Assembly (NCBI RefSeq): GCF_016522505.1
Contig: NZ_JAEHOH010000007.1
Location: forward strand, 61,291-125,290
From: Leucobacter chromiisoli
GTDB lineage: Bacteria > Actinomycetota > Actinomycetes > Actinomycetales > Microbacteriaceae
Direction of reading: 5' to 3'
DNA: 64,000 nucleotides
Shown here: positions 28,171 through 36,564 of the stretch, in pieces
Layout: each line of letters opens with the position of its first letter
Numbering within the stretch: the first letter of the stretch is position 1
Notes under the pieces: model-generated
The model's input: only the letters and a program-made list of their open reading frames with translations
What the model was told of the DNA's origin: nothing
Database searches by the model: none
Translations under genes and position numbers: made by a program

Positions 28171-29189
28171 TCTTTCTCCCCTTCCGAAGCGCCCGTGAGC
28201 GCCGTCGCGATGACATCGGCGTCGTGCCGGATCAGCTCGAGATACGTGGGCACCGGCCCGTCGGCCGCCGACAGCGAGTCGACGTAGAGCGTGCCGCCGA
28301 ACACGGCGTCGGTCGACTCGACCACCCGCTGCATCGGAGCATCCGAGACGGTCGACTCGCAGAACACCGCCGGCACCCGCTGCTCGCGCACCGCGTCGAT
28401 CGCCGCGGCGACGCGGCGGGGCGTCGCCTGGCGCTCGGCGTTGACGGCCCAGAGGTAGCGCTCCTCGAGGCCGGCGTCGCGTGCGAGATAGCTGAACGCC
28501 CCCTCGCAGGTGACGAGCACCCGCTGCGACTCCGGGAGCTCCTCGACCGCGGTGACCAGCTCCTCGTGCACGGCGCGCAGCTCCGCTTTGTAGGCCTCGC
28601 CGTTCGCCCGGTAGTCGGCCGCGTGCTCGGGATCGAGCTCGGCGAACGCCTCGACCAGGTTGTCGACGTATCGCTGCGCGGCGAGCGGGCTCATCCACGC
28701 GTGCGGGTTCTGGGTGCCCGCCGCCTCGCCGCTCGCGATCTCGATCGCGTCGATGCCCGTGGTCGCGACGCGGTGGGGCGCATCGAGATCGGCGACGAAC
28801 TGCTCGAACCAGGCCTCGAGGTGCATGCCGTTGTCCACGATGAGATCGGCGCCGGAGGCTCGGCGCAGGTCGCCGGGCGTCGGCTCGTAGCCATGGATCT
28901 CGGCGCCCGGCGTGGTGATCGACTCGACGCGCAGGTGCTCGCCGGCGACGTTCCGCGCGATATCGGCCAGCACGGTGAAGGTGGTGAGCACGAGGGGTCT
29001 CGGGTCGTCGGCCTGGGCAGTCGCCCGCTCGCCTGCCCGCTCCCCGGACAGCGCCTCCCCCTGATCACCCGACCGAGCGTTCGTCTGAGCGTTCGGGTCG
29101 TTCGGCCCCTGTTCCGCTCCCGCACCAGAGCACGCGGTGAGTGCGACGACGAGAGTCGCACTCAGCAGCATCGAGAACAGTCCCCGCAT
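28167..29189 (-). CDS. Metal-binding lipoprotein of ABC importer (cluster A-I)
   Basis: Extracellular metal-capture protein (340 aa, ZinT/PsaA/TroA-like SBP_bac_9 family). Lipoprotein signal: hydrophobic SMLLSATLVVALTAC with Cys20. Metal ligands expected from the family are visible: His in HGYEPTPGD, His in NPHAWMSP, Glu near CEGAFSYLARDAG, and Asp near the C-terminus (ESTVSDAPMQRVVE). There is no long His-rich loop, which argues against a Zn-specific ZnuA and for Mn or Fe. I chose ATG 29189 because GGGAGG lies 8 nt upstream and the signal peptide then starts cleanly; in-frame ATGs at 29204 and 29249 are less likely. It is first in the operon. Confidence 0.9.
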   Translation of the reverse strand: MRGLFSMLLSATLVVALTACSGAGAEQGPNDPNAQTNARSGDQGEALSGERAGERATAQADDPRPLVLTTFTVLADIARNVAGEHLRVESITTPGAEIHGYEPTPGDLRRASGADLIVDNGMHLEAWFEQFVADLDAPHRVATTGIDAIEIASGEAAGTQNPHAWMSPLAAQRYVDNLVEAFAELDPEHAADYRANGEAYKAELRAVHEELVTAVEELPESQRVLVTCEGAFSYLARDAGLEERYLWAVNAERQATPRRVAAAIDAVREQRVPAVFCESTVSDAPMQRVVESTDAVFGGTLYVDSLSAADGPVPTYLELIRHDADVIATALTGASEGEKE

Positions 29190-29239
29190 GTGTCGGCCTC
29201 CCATCGGTCCCTGCGTATTCGCCCGTGATGGATACAGGA

Positions 29240-29279
29240 ATAGTAGCACCGAATCTTAAAGTTCGCCTTGTCGAACTTT
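29240..29279 (-). promoter_or_regulatory. Promoter and probable metalloregulator operator of metal importer
   Basis: An inverted repeat with perfect arms AAAGTTCG (29258-29265) and CGAACTTT (29272-29279) and a 6-base spacer lies 69 nt upstream of the binding-protein start. A TACTAT box at 29240-29245 (read on the minus strand) is a good -10 element, so the operator would cover the -35 region. AT-rich arms and position suit a DtxR/MntR- or Fur-type repressor; which one is not decided by the sequence. The rest of the gap up to the tRNA (to 29474) shows only GC-rich imperfect repeats. Confidence 0.6.
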
Positions 29280-29474
29280 TCTGAGGACAGCGGCCCAGCC
29301 GCCGGCACGAGTGAACGGTGGGAGCACTCCGGCGCAGCCGCGAACGGACGGCCGAACCGCGAGCGGACGGCACGGCGGAGCACGGCGGAGCAGCACGGCC
29401 GACCCGCCCGCACTCCGCAGTCGGTCACCCGCGACCCGCGGGCGGAGCGGCGAGGCCGGCCGGGGAAAGTAAGA

Positions 29475-29500
29475 GCCCCCGTTGAGGAGTCAACGGGGGC
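29475..29500 (-). terminator. Intrinsic terminator after tRNA-Thr
   Basis: Perfect 11-bp stem GCCCCCGTTGA / TCAACGGGGGC with a 4-nt loop, followed on the minus strand by TCTTACTTT. It starts 6 nt after the tRNA 3' end. Confidence 0.88.
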
Positions 29501-29506
29501 CGGGAG

Positions 29507-29578
29507 AGCCGCCTGTCGGATTTGAACCGACGACCTGTTCTTTACGAGGGAACTGCTCTACCCCTGAGCTAAGGCGGC
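29507..29578 (-). tRNA. tRNA-Thr, anticodon CGT
   Basis: Cloverleaf read on the minus strand: acceptor GCCGCCT pairs with AGGCGGC, discriminator T; D arm GCTCAGGGGTAGAGC; anticodon loop CTCGTAA giving anticodon CGT (reads ACG, Thr); T arm with GTTCAAATC. The lowest anticodon-stem pair is C-A (31-39). CCA is not encoded. It is 72 nt and is followed by a strong terminator. Confidence 0.95.
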
Positions 29579-29806
29579 GTGTATTCGGAACTCACGGAGT
29601 TCCTGCAACGAGAAATCAGCTTATCACGCTTCCGGGGGCCGACTCGACACCCGGAGCCCGAAGGCTCCGCCTCTTCGCCGCCTCCCTCCGCCGCCCCTCC
29701 GGGCTCGCCGCCGCAGATCGCGCATTTCGGTCGCAGAAGTGCGATATTCGCGCCGATACCGCACATTCGTGACCGATGAACTGCGGGCGTGAGCGCTCGG
29801 TGCCGC

Positions 29807-31429
29807 CTACGAGCCCGCGCACTGGGGATCGGCGGCCGGGACCGTCCCATCGACCAGGTACGCGTCGACCGTCTCGTCGACGCACGCGTTCTCCCCGTAG
29901 GCGGTGTGCCCCTCGCCCCGATAGGTGACGAGGACTCCGCTCTCCAGCTGCTCCGCCAGCGACTCCGCCCAGCGGTACGGGGTCGCCGGATCCCCCGTCG
30001 TGCCCACCACGAGGATCGGATCCGCGCCCGCGCCCGTGACGGGTCCGCGCTCGCTCACCGCCGTCACCGGCCAGTCGGCGCAGCCGACGTCGCCGTACCC
30101 CTGGAAGCGCCCGATGGTCGGGGCCGCGCGCTCGAGTTCCGCGGCCTGATGCCGCATGAGTTCGGGCTCGAGGTCGTTCGGGTAGTCGGCGCAGTTGATC
30201 GCGATGAACGCCTCCGTCGAGTTATCGGTGTAGCGGCCGTCCTCCCTGCCGTAGTAGAAGTCGGCGAGCCAGAAGGCGGTGTCGGCCTCCCCCTTCTCGA
30301 CCGAGGCGAACAGCTGGTCGAGCGCCGTCCACGAGTCCTGCGAGTACAGCGGGGTGATGATCGCCGTCAGCATCGTGCTCGTGTAGAGCGTTCTCCCGTC
30401 CGAGGCCCGCAGCGGCCGCTCGTCGACGCCGTCGAGCAGCGCCCCGATCTGCGCCATGGCCTCGTCGACCGTGCCCGAGAGCGGGCAGTCCTCCCGGGTG
30501 AGGCAGTCGGCGACGTAGGCGCGCAGCGCCGTCTCGAAGCCTCGCGTCTGCTCGCGGACCACGTCGAACTCGCTCGTCGCGGGATCCATGGCTCCGTCGA
30601 GCACCAGCCTGCCGACGCGCTCGGGGAAGGCGTCGGCGTACCTGGCCCCGATGTAGGTGCCGTAGGAGAACCCGAGGTAGTTGAGCTTCGCGTCGCCCAC
30701 GATAGCGCGGAGCATGTCGAGGTCGCGCACCGTGGAGTCGGTGCCGACGTGAGCGAGCAGCTCCCCCGTCCGCTCGGCGCAGGCCTCGCCGAACTCGGCC
30801 GACTCGGCGACCGCGGCTTCGATCCACTCGTCGCTGCCCCGCTCGAGCTCCTCCGCCTCGTCGTCCCCGAAGAGGTAGTCGTCGAGCCCGGCGGCGTCGA
30901 GGCAGCTGACCGGGGACGACGCGCCCACGCCGCGCGGGTCCCAGCCGACCACGTCGTAGCGCTCGCGCACCGTCGCGCTCACGGCCCGCTCGACGCCGTC
31001 GGCGACGTACTGGGCGCCCGATGCCCCGGGGCCGCCCGGATTCACGAAGAGGGTGCCGAGGGGGGATCCCCCCGAAGCGGGCTGCTTCACCAGCCGCAGC
31101 GTGAGGCGCTCGCCGGCCGGATCATCCCAGTCGACGGGGGCGTAGACGTCGGCGCACTGCTTGCCGTCGTCGCAGGGCTGCCACTCGGGCTGCTGCCCGC
31201 CGAAGCTCTCGACGGTGCCGTCCGGCGCCTCGGGCAGCGGGAGCGGCTCGGGGGAAGCGGCCGAGGCACCGCCGCGGAGCAGAGGCATGAACACCGGCGA
31301 GAGCGCGTATCCGAGCATGGCGACGACCACCACGACCCCGAGCGACACGAGCACCCGGCGACGCCGCCGGCCCGCCTCGGGGGCCGCCGACTCCGACGCC
31401 GCCGACGGTTCCCGCTCCGCGCCGCTCAC
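29807..31429 (-). CDS. Alpha/beta hydrolase, tripeptidyl aminopeptidase-like (TAP family), membrane-anchored
   Basis: Serine hydrolase (540 aa) of the Streptomyces TAP/SlpD type, cleaving short peptides from N-termini outside the membrane. Residues 1-25 are charged, 26-50 form a membrane anchor (VLVSLGVVVVVAMLGYAL); no lipobox. Catalytic parts: oxyanion loop FVNPGGPGASG, DVVGWDPRGVGAS, nucleophile GFSYGTYIG, and near the C-terminus VVGTTGDPATPY (Asp) and GEGHTAYG (His), in the TAP-like C-terminal domain. The GTG start at 31429 overlaps the holB stop (GTGA), so the two are coupled although functionally unrelated; this pairing occurs in other actinobacteria. Confidence 0.9.
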   Translation of the reverse strand: MSGAEREPSAASESAAPEAGRRRRRVLVSLGVVVVVAMLGYALSPVFMPLLRGGASAASPEPLPLPEAPDGTVESFGGQQPEWQPCDDGKQCADVYAPVDWDDPAGERLTLRLVKQPASGGSPLGTLFVNPGGPGASGAQYVADGVERAVSATVRERYDVVGWDPRGVGASSPVSCLDAAGLDDYLFGDDEAEELERGSDEWIEAAVAESAEFGEACAERTGELLAHVGTDSTVRDLDMLRAIVGDAKLNYLGFSYGTYIGARYADAFPERVGRLVLDGAMDPATSEFDVVREQTRGFETALRAYVADCLTREDCPLSGTVDEAMAQIGALLDGVDERPLRASDGRTLYTSTMLTAIITPLYSQDSWTALDQLFASVEKGEADTAFWLADFYYGREDGRYTDNSTEAFIAINCADYPNDLEPELMRHQAAELERAAPTIGRFQGYGDVGCADWPVTAVSERGPVTGAGADPILVVGTTGDPATPYRWAESLAEQLESGVLVTYRGEGHTAYGENACVDETVDAYLVDGTVPAADPQCAGS

Positions 31430-32577
31430 ACCGCCTCCGCCGCCTCGACCGCGATGGAGGCGAACAGCGACTCCAGCACGAGCCCCGGCGTCACACCGCG
31501 GCTCAGCCGCTCGCGCGCCCGCTCGACCGCGCTCACCGCGGCGAGCGCCCGCTCGGGAGACCAGCGCGCCGCGAGGTCGGCCACGAGATCCGCCCGCTCG
31601 AGGTTCACCAGGTCGGCCCCCGACCCGAGCGCGCTCACCAGCACGTCGCGGTACAGGGAGAGCAGGTCCGTCAGGATCCGGTCGATGCCGTCGCGCAGGC
31701 TCCGGGTCGCCCTCCGCTTCTGATCCTCCTCGAGCGCCCGGATCTGCGAGCGCAGCTGCGGCGGGATCGCGGCCCCCGGCTCCACGCCCAGGTTGCGCAG
31801 CGCCTCCTCCCGCTCGCGGGCGTCGAGCTGCTCCGTGAGCGCGGCGGCGTCGGCCTCCGCCACCTTCACGAGCGAGGCGGCCGCGCGCATGCCCTCGCCC
31901 AGGGTGCCGACCTCGAGCGCGATCTGCACCGTCCGCTCGCGGCGGGCCAGCGCCTCCGGATCGCTCGCGAGGCGCCTGGCCATGCCGATGTGGCTCTGCG
32001 CGAGGCGGGCCGCGCGCTCGGCCGCCTCGGGGTCGATGCCGTCCCGCTCGTGCAGCAACCGGGCGATGTCGGCCGGCGCGGGCGTGACGAGCCTCAGCGA
32101 ACGGGCGCGGGATCGGATGGTGGGGAGCAGGTCGGCCTCGCTGGGCGCGCACAGGATCCACACGGTGCGCTCGGGCGGCTCCTCGAGGGCCTTCAGCAGC
32201 ACGTTCGACGTGCGCTCGGGCATGCGGTCGGCGTCCTCGATCACGATCACCCGGTACCGGCCCTCCGCCGGCGCGTAGTGGGCGGTCGTCACGATCTCGC
32301 GCACGTCGTCGATACCGATGAGCAGCTTCTGGGTGGTGAGCACGCCGAGGTCGGGGTGCGTGCGCGCCCTCACCTGCTCGTACACCGCGTCCCGGTCCGC
32401 CGGCGTGCGGGCGATCAGCGCGCCCGCGAAGCGCAGGGCGATGTTCGAGCGGCCCGACCCGGGAGGGCCGGTGATCAGCCAGGCGTGGGCGAGGTCGCCC
32501 TCGCTCTCGGGCGAAGCCGCACGATCGAGGGCGTGGACCGCTTCGGTCTGGCCCACGATCTCAGCCCAGTAGTTCAT
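31426..32577 (-). CDS. holB: DNA polymerase III subunit delta-prime
   Basis: Clamp-loader subunit (383 aa, AAA+ fold) that helps load the sliding clamp at replication forks. Seen: P-loop-like GPPGSGRSN at about residues 37-45, IGIDDVREIV, RVIVIEDADRMPERTSNVLLKALEEPP (Walker B/box V region) and sensor segment TIRSRARSLRL. Two family hallmarks are changed: the four-cysteine zinc module normally between the P-loop and HPDL is absent (the segment reads ALIARTPADRDAVYEQVRARTHPDL), and the SRC motif reads SRA. The N-terminus MNYWAEIVGQ is typical. Function is still likely because delta-prime needs no ATPase activity. Confidence 0.88.
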   Translation of the reverse strand: MNYWAEIVGQTEAVHALDRAASPESEGDLAHAWLITGPPGSGRSNIALRFAGALIARTPADRDAVYEQVRARTHPDLGVLTTQKLLIGIDDVREIVTTAHYAPAEGRYRVIVIEDADRMPERTSNVLLKALEEPPERTVWILCAPSEADLLPTIRSRARSLRLVTPAPADIARLLHERDGIDPEAAERAARLAQSHIGMARRLASDPEALARRERTVQIALEVGTLGEGMRAAASLVKVAEADAAALTEQLDAREREEALRNLGVEPGAAIPPQLRSQIRALEEDQKRRATRSLRDGIDRILTDLLSLYRDVLVSALGSGADLVNLERADLVADLAARWSPERALAAVSAVERARERLSRGVTPGLVLESLFASIAVEAAEAV

Positions 32578-32895
32578 GCGGCCAGGCTATCGCGCGCCAC
32601 TGACGAACAGCCGCACGAGAGGCTGGCCCGAGGTGACCCCCGGAGAGGAATCTCGGAGGGGAAAGCGCGGAGGGTGAAAGCGCGGGTGATCTTCGGAGCG
32701 GGGACGTGCTCCCTCCGCACGAGGCGGCATAGTCTCTTCAACGCGGCGCATCGGTCCCCCCGGAAGCCGCATCGACGTTCCGGCCCCCTCGGGGGTCTGA
32801 ACTCCGCCTCCCGGCTCGGTTCCCCCCGAAGTCACCGCGCCGGGAGGCGTCCCCCTCCGGGTGCCCCCGGCGCTCTGAGGGGCCGCCGCAGGGGG
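32578..32895. other. 318-nt intergenic region with terminator-like hairpin
   Basis: No gene found between the response regulator stop and holB start. A stem GCGCCGGG (32837-32844) / CCCGGCGC (32866-32873) lies 23 nt after the regulator stop and may terminate the two-component operon; no T-run. The remainder should contain the holB promoter, which I cannot place. Confidence 0.45.
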
Positions 32896-33747
32896 TCAGA
32901 GCCCGTGCGTACGGGCGTAGATCACCGCGTGCACGCGATCCCGCAGCTCGAGCTTGGCGAGCACCCGGCCGACATGGGTCTTCACCGTCGACTCGGACAG
33001 GAACAGCTTCGCGCTGATCTCCGCGTTGTTGAGCCCCTCCGCGATCAGGCGGAGCACCTCGAGCTCACGCTCGGTGAGCGCCGTGAACGCCTCCGCGTCG
33101 CAGGCGTCCGGCACCGCCGCGCCGGTCGACCCGCCGCCCGCAGAGCCTGCACCCGGAGAGACCGCAGCACCCGCGGAACCCGCACCTGCGGAGCCCGCGG
33201 AGCCCGCACCTGCGGAGCCCATGCCCATCGAACCGAACGGGCGTGGCGTCGCGGCCGAGTCCCCCTCCGCGGCGCCGTCGAGCGGAGGGAAGCCGCCCTC
33301 GCCGGATTCGAGCGTCCGCATCTGCTCGATCATGCGGCGCATCACGCTCGGAGCCATCGCCGCGTCGCCCCCGGCGACCCGCCGGATCGCGTCCACCAGC
33401 TCGCTCGGCCGGGCATCCTTCAGCAGGAACCCGCTCGCGCCGGCCCGGATCGCCGCCGTGGCGTACTCGTCGAGGTCGAAGGTCGTGAGCACGAGCACCC
33501 GCGTGCCGGGATGGTCCCTGGCGATCGCCGCGGAGGCCTCGATGCCGTTCATGCCGGGCATCCGCACGTCCATCAGCACGACGTCGCAGGCCCCGTCGAG
33601 GCGCTCGAGCTCGGCGAGCGCCTCGGCCCCGTCGCCGGCCTCGGCCACGACCTCGATCCCGCGCTCCCCCATCAGCACGAGTCGGAAGCCCGTGCGGATG
33701 AGCTCCTGGTCGTCGACCAGCATCACCCGGATCGGTCCGTCGTTCAC
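32896..33747 (-). CDS. Response regulator, NarL/LuxR type, with long Gly-Ser-Ala linker
   Basis: DNA-binding partner of the adjacent kinase (283 aa). Receiver domain: acidic pair Asp12-Asp13, phosphorylation site Asp60 (VVLMDVRMPG), Thr near 88 and Lys110 (FLLKDA). The LuxR helix-turn-helix is at about 220-280 (LTERELEVLRLIAEGLNNAEI, STVKTHVGRVLAKL). The linker, about 150-215, is far longer than usual and largely repeats of Gly, Ser and Ala (GSAGAGSAGSAGAGSAG). The GTG at 33747 overlaps the kinase stop (GTGA). Length is about 60 residues above typical for the family. Target genes are unknown. Confidence 0.9.
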   Translation of the reverse strand: MNDGPIRVMLVDDQELIRTGFRLVLMGERGIEVVAEAGDGAEALAELERLDGACDVVLMDVRMPGMNGIEASAAIARDHPGTRVLVLTTFDLDEYATAAIRAGASGFLLKDARPSELVDAIRRVAGGDAAMAPSVMRRMIEQMRTLESGEGGFPPLDGAAEGDSAATPRPFGSMGMGSAGAGSAGSAGAGSAGAAVSPGAGSAGGGSTGAAVPDACDAEAFTALTERELEVLRLIAEGLNNAEISAKLFLSESTVKTHVGRVLAKLELRDRVHAVIYARTHGL

Positions 33748-35201
33748 TGCCGTTCTCCTTCGTTCTCGGTCTGCGGGATCGGCCCTCCGCCACCCGCGGC
33801 GCCCAGGTCGCGCGCATCGGAGCTCACCGGGAGGATCGCGCGCAGCCTCCATCCTCCCCCGAGCACCGGGCCGGATTCGATGGTCCCACCGAAGACGCGC
33901 ACGCGCTCCGCGAGGCCGCGCAGCCCGCGGCCCGACCCGAGCCCGGCGACCGGCCCCGGCTCGGAATCGACGCGGCCGTGATCCCGCACCTCGACCACCG
34001 TGCGGTCGGCGAGCCGCTCGACCGCGACCTCGGCGCGGGCCCCGTGGCCGGCGTAGCGCAGCACGTTCGTCAGTCCCTCCTGCACGACGCGGTACACGGC
34101 GAGATCCTGACCGCGATCGCCGGAGGCGTCTCCTCGCACCACGAGCGAGGCGTCGAGGCCGGCATCGCGGAAGTTCCGCACGAGCTCGGGCAGATCGTTC
34201 ACCCCCGGCTGCGGCACGAACTCGGCGGCGCCCTCGGCGGGCTCGCTCAGGGCTCCCAGCAGACGCCGCATCTCGGCGAGCGCCGTGCGCCCCGTCTCGG
34301 CGCTGCGGCGCATGGCGTCGCTCGCGGCCTCCGGCGCGGCCTCCACCACGCGGGACGCCCCCTCCGAGAGCGCGATCATCACCGACACCGAGTGCGCCAC
34401 GATGTCGTGCATCTCCCGGGCGATGCGGGATCGCTCCTCGGCGACCGCCAGCTGCGCCAACTGATCGCGCTCCCGGGCCAGTTGATGGGCGCGGTCGATG
34501 ATCGCCGCGAGATAGCGCCGCCGATTGCCGAGGTTGATCCCGAGCATCAGGATCGCGAGGTACCAGAGCGCCGTCATGACGCTCGCGGCGATGAACTCGC
34601 CCCAGGTGAAGGCGAACGGACCGATGGTCTCCGTGACGATCGCGCCATCGGGGCCCGTGTAGTTCACCTCCGCAGGCGAGGAGTCCATGCCCCCGGGCAG
34701 CAGGTACACCGCGATCGAGCCGGCGAGGGCGATCCCGTAGCCCAACCACCCCGCGGGGACGCTGCGGTACACCGGCACCGCGTAGAGCAGGAAGACGAGC
34801 GCGACGGAGTTGGCGACGCTCTGCGCCGACTGGTCGCCGAAGAGGGCGAGCACCGTCACGATGAGCCCGGCCAGCGGGAAGCGGCGGCGGAGCAGCAGGG
34901 CCGTCGCGACGGCGCCGGTGCGCAGCAGCGACAGCAGCACGAGCGGCCACTGCAGATAGCTCGGCATGCCGAGGTAGAACCCCAGCAGGCCCGCTTCGAC
35001 GGGCGTCGGCGCGGCGGTTCCCGCGCTCGTCGCCCCGGCCGCATCGATCACGAGCATCAGCCCGCAACCGAAGAGGTAGCAGACGACGATCGCGACGTCG
35101 ACCGCGAACGGGTGCGCGGCCAGCCAGCGGCGGAAGATGCCGGGCGGCCTGGGCAGGCGCAGCTCGGCGTCGCCGGCGGGGGCCACCGCACGCTCGCTCA
35201 T
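33744..35201 (-). CDS. Sensor histidine kinase, NarL-partner (HisKA_3) type
   Basis: Membrane kinase (485 aa) phosphorylating the following regulator. About six membrane helices occupy residues 33-225, with a larger extracellular stretch near 168-200 (GGMDSSPAEVNYTGPDGAIV) between the last two helices that may sense a ligand. The dimerisation domain carries the phospho-accepting His265 (REMHDIVAHSV); the ATPase domain shows EGLTNVLRYAGHGARAEV (N box) and GLGSGRGLRGLAERV (G box). I chose ATG 35201 because AGGAGGAG lies 5 nt upstream; an upstream ATG at 35249 lacks such a site. Signal unknown; pairs like this often control cell-envelope stress or ABC exporters. Confidence 0.9.
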   Translation of the reverse strand: MSERAVAPAGDAELRLPRPPGIFRRWLAAHPFAVDVAIVVCYLFGCGLMLVIDAAGATSAGTAAPTPVEAGLLGFYLGMPSYLQWPLVLLSLLRTGAVATALLLRRRFPLAGLIVTVLALFGDQSAQSVANSVALVFLLYAVPVYRSVPAGWLGYGIALAGSIAVYLLPGGMDSSPAEVNYTGPDGAIVTETIGPFAFTWGEFIAASVMTALWYLAILMLGINLGNRRRYLAAIIDRAHQLARERDQLAQLAVAEERSRIAREMHDIVAHSVSVMIALSEGASRVVEAAPEAASDAMRRSAETGRTALAEMRRLLGALSEPAEGAAEFVPQPGVNDLPELVRNFRDAGLDASLVVRGDASGDRGQDLAVYRVVQEGLTNVLRYAGHGARAEVAVERLADRTVVEVRDHGRVDSEPGPVAGLGSGRGLRGLAERVRVFGGTIESGPVLGGGWRLRAILPVSSDARDLGAAGGGGPIPQTENEGERQ

Positions 35202-35315
35202 CGTCCTCCTCCTGGCGGGCGGTCGCACCGCACCGCACCGCACACTCAAGACTAGACAAGGCGGCCCGTGCCGCGCGTCGTACCGAGGTGCCGGAATCGG
35301 GCCCCGGCCGGCCGC

Positions 35316-35951
35316 TCAGCCCACCGGCAGGTCGACGTAGGTCGCGGTTCCGAGGGTCACCTCGGCGGATCCCGCGCTGAGCTCGGCCGCGACGGCCCGG
35401 AGCTCGGGCACCCGGTCCTCGGGCACGAGATACGTCTGGGAGACCTGCGCTCCGTACTGCGCCTCCCCCACCGCGAGGCCGCGTCGTCTCGCCTCCGCCT
35501 CGATCTGCGGGGCGACGTCGTAGGCGGCGGCGACGGCCGCCTCGCGCCGCAAGCCCCGCCGCACCCGGGTCGCCGCCTGCACCGACTCGGCCACCGCGGC
35601 CCGGTAGGCGCGGGTGAGGCCGCCCGCGCCGAGCAGCACTCCTCCGAAGTAGCGCGTCACCACGACCACCACGTCGCTCAGCCCCGCCGACACGAGCGCG
35701 TCGAGCATGGGTGCGCCTGCCGTGCCGCTCGGCTCGCCGTCGTCGTTGGAGCGCTGCACCCGCCCGTCGGGGCCGAGCACGAAGGCGGAGCAGTGGTGCC
35801 GGGCGCGAGGGTGCTCCGCCCGCGCCGCCGCGATGACGGCGCGGGCGCCCTCCTCGTCGTCGACGCGCTCCAGGCGGGTGAGGAAGCGCGATCGGCTGAT
35901 CTCGATCTCGGTGTCGATCGGCCCCGCGACGGTCTCGTACTCCTGCGCCAT
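35316..35951 (-). CDS. YigZ/IMPACT family protein
   Basis: Cytosolic protein (211 aa) of the UPF0029/IMPACT family, whose eukaryotic members regulate translation control by Gcn2; the bacterial role is not settled. N-terminal domain signature: IEISRSRFLTRLERV and ARHHCSAFVLG, then SNDDGEPSGTAGAPML and VVVVTRYFGGVLLGAGGLTRAY, the strongly conserved core. The C-terminal domain (about 140-211) is the ferredoxin-like DUF1949. Start ATG 35951 gives MAQEYETVAG, as in relatives. It is divergent from the S4 protein gene, 60 nt apart. Confidence 0.9.
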   Translation of the reverse strand: MAQEYETVAGPIDTEIEISRSRFLTRLERVDDEEGARAVIAAARAEHPRARHHCSAFVLGPDGRVQRSNDDGEPSGTAGAPMLDALVSAGLSDVVVVVTRYFGGVLLGAGGLTRAYRAAVAESVQAATRVRRGLRREAAVAAAYDVAPQIEAEARRRGLAVGEAQYGAQVSQTYLVPEDRVPELRAVAAELSAGSAEVTLGTATYVDLPVG

Positions 35952-36011
35952 GCGTCCATCCTCCCGCACGCGGCGAGGACCCGGCTCCGCGCCGCCCGAT
36001 AGCATCGACGC

Positions 36012-36383
36012 ATGAGCTCGGTGCGCGTCGACAGCTGGGTCTGGGCCGTGCGGCTCACGAAGACCCGCAGCCAGGCGACCGCCGCCTGCCGCGCCGGGCA
36101 CGTCCGGGTCAACGACCAGACGGCGAAGGCGGCGCAGCCCGTGGCCGTCGGCGACGTGGTGCGGGTGCGCCTGCACGGCTTCGACCGGGTGTACCGGGTG
36201 ACGGGGCTCGCGACGCGACGCGGCAGCGCGTCCGAGGCGGCGCAGCACTACGAGGATCTCACGCCACCGCCACCGCCCCGCACCGAGCGGCCGGCCCCCG
36301 TGATCCGGGATCGCGGCGCCGGGCGCCCCACGAAGCGCGAGCGCCGCGAGATCGACCGCCTGCGCGGCCGGGCCGAGCAGTAG
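36012..36383 (+). CDS. S4-domain RNA-binding protein (Hsp15-like)
   Basis: Small RNA-binding protein (123 aa). The S4 domain spans about residues 3-60: VRVDSWVWAVRLTKTRSQATAACRAGHVRVND, like Hsp15, which binds stalled 50S subunits with nascent chains. The C-terminal 50 residues are Pro- and Arg-rich and basic (GRPTKRERREIDRLRGR), a common ending in the actinobacterial homologues. It ends before the bidirectional hairpin at 36454. The function in translation rescue is by family only. Confidence 0.88.
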   Translation: MSSVRVDSWVWAVRLTKTRSQATAACRAGHVRVNDQTAKAAQPVAVGDVVRVRLHGFDRVYRVTGLATRRGSASEAAQHYEDLTPPPPPRTERPAPVIRDRGAGRPTKRERREIDRLRGRAEQ

Positions 36384-36453
36384 CGCTCCCCGCCGCGCGG
36401 AGACGGCGAGACGCGGGAACCGCGAAGCGCGGGCCCCGCGACGACGCGGACAC

Positions 36454-36499
36454 GACGAGGGGCGCGGAACCCGACGAATCGGATCCCGCGCCCCTCGTC
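36454..36499. terminator. Bidirectional hairpin between S4 gene and importer operon
   Basis: Perfect 14-bp stem GACGAGGGGCGCGG / CCGCGCCCCTCGTC; the loop region holds a smaller stem CCGA/TCGG. It lies 70 nt after the S4 gene stop and 66 nt after the binding-protein stop on the other strand. Confidence 0.75.
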
Positions 36500-36564
36500 T
36501 CCGTCGCGCGTCGCCCCGGGGCTTCGGCCCGGCGGCTCCGCGACGCGAGCGCTGCCGCGGAGCG

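Noticed and set aside
29280..29474. CRISPR-like or small RNA repeats (ACGGCGGAGC copies)
   Set aside because: Only short, irregular G/C repeats without spacer regularity.
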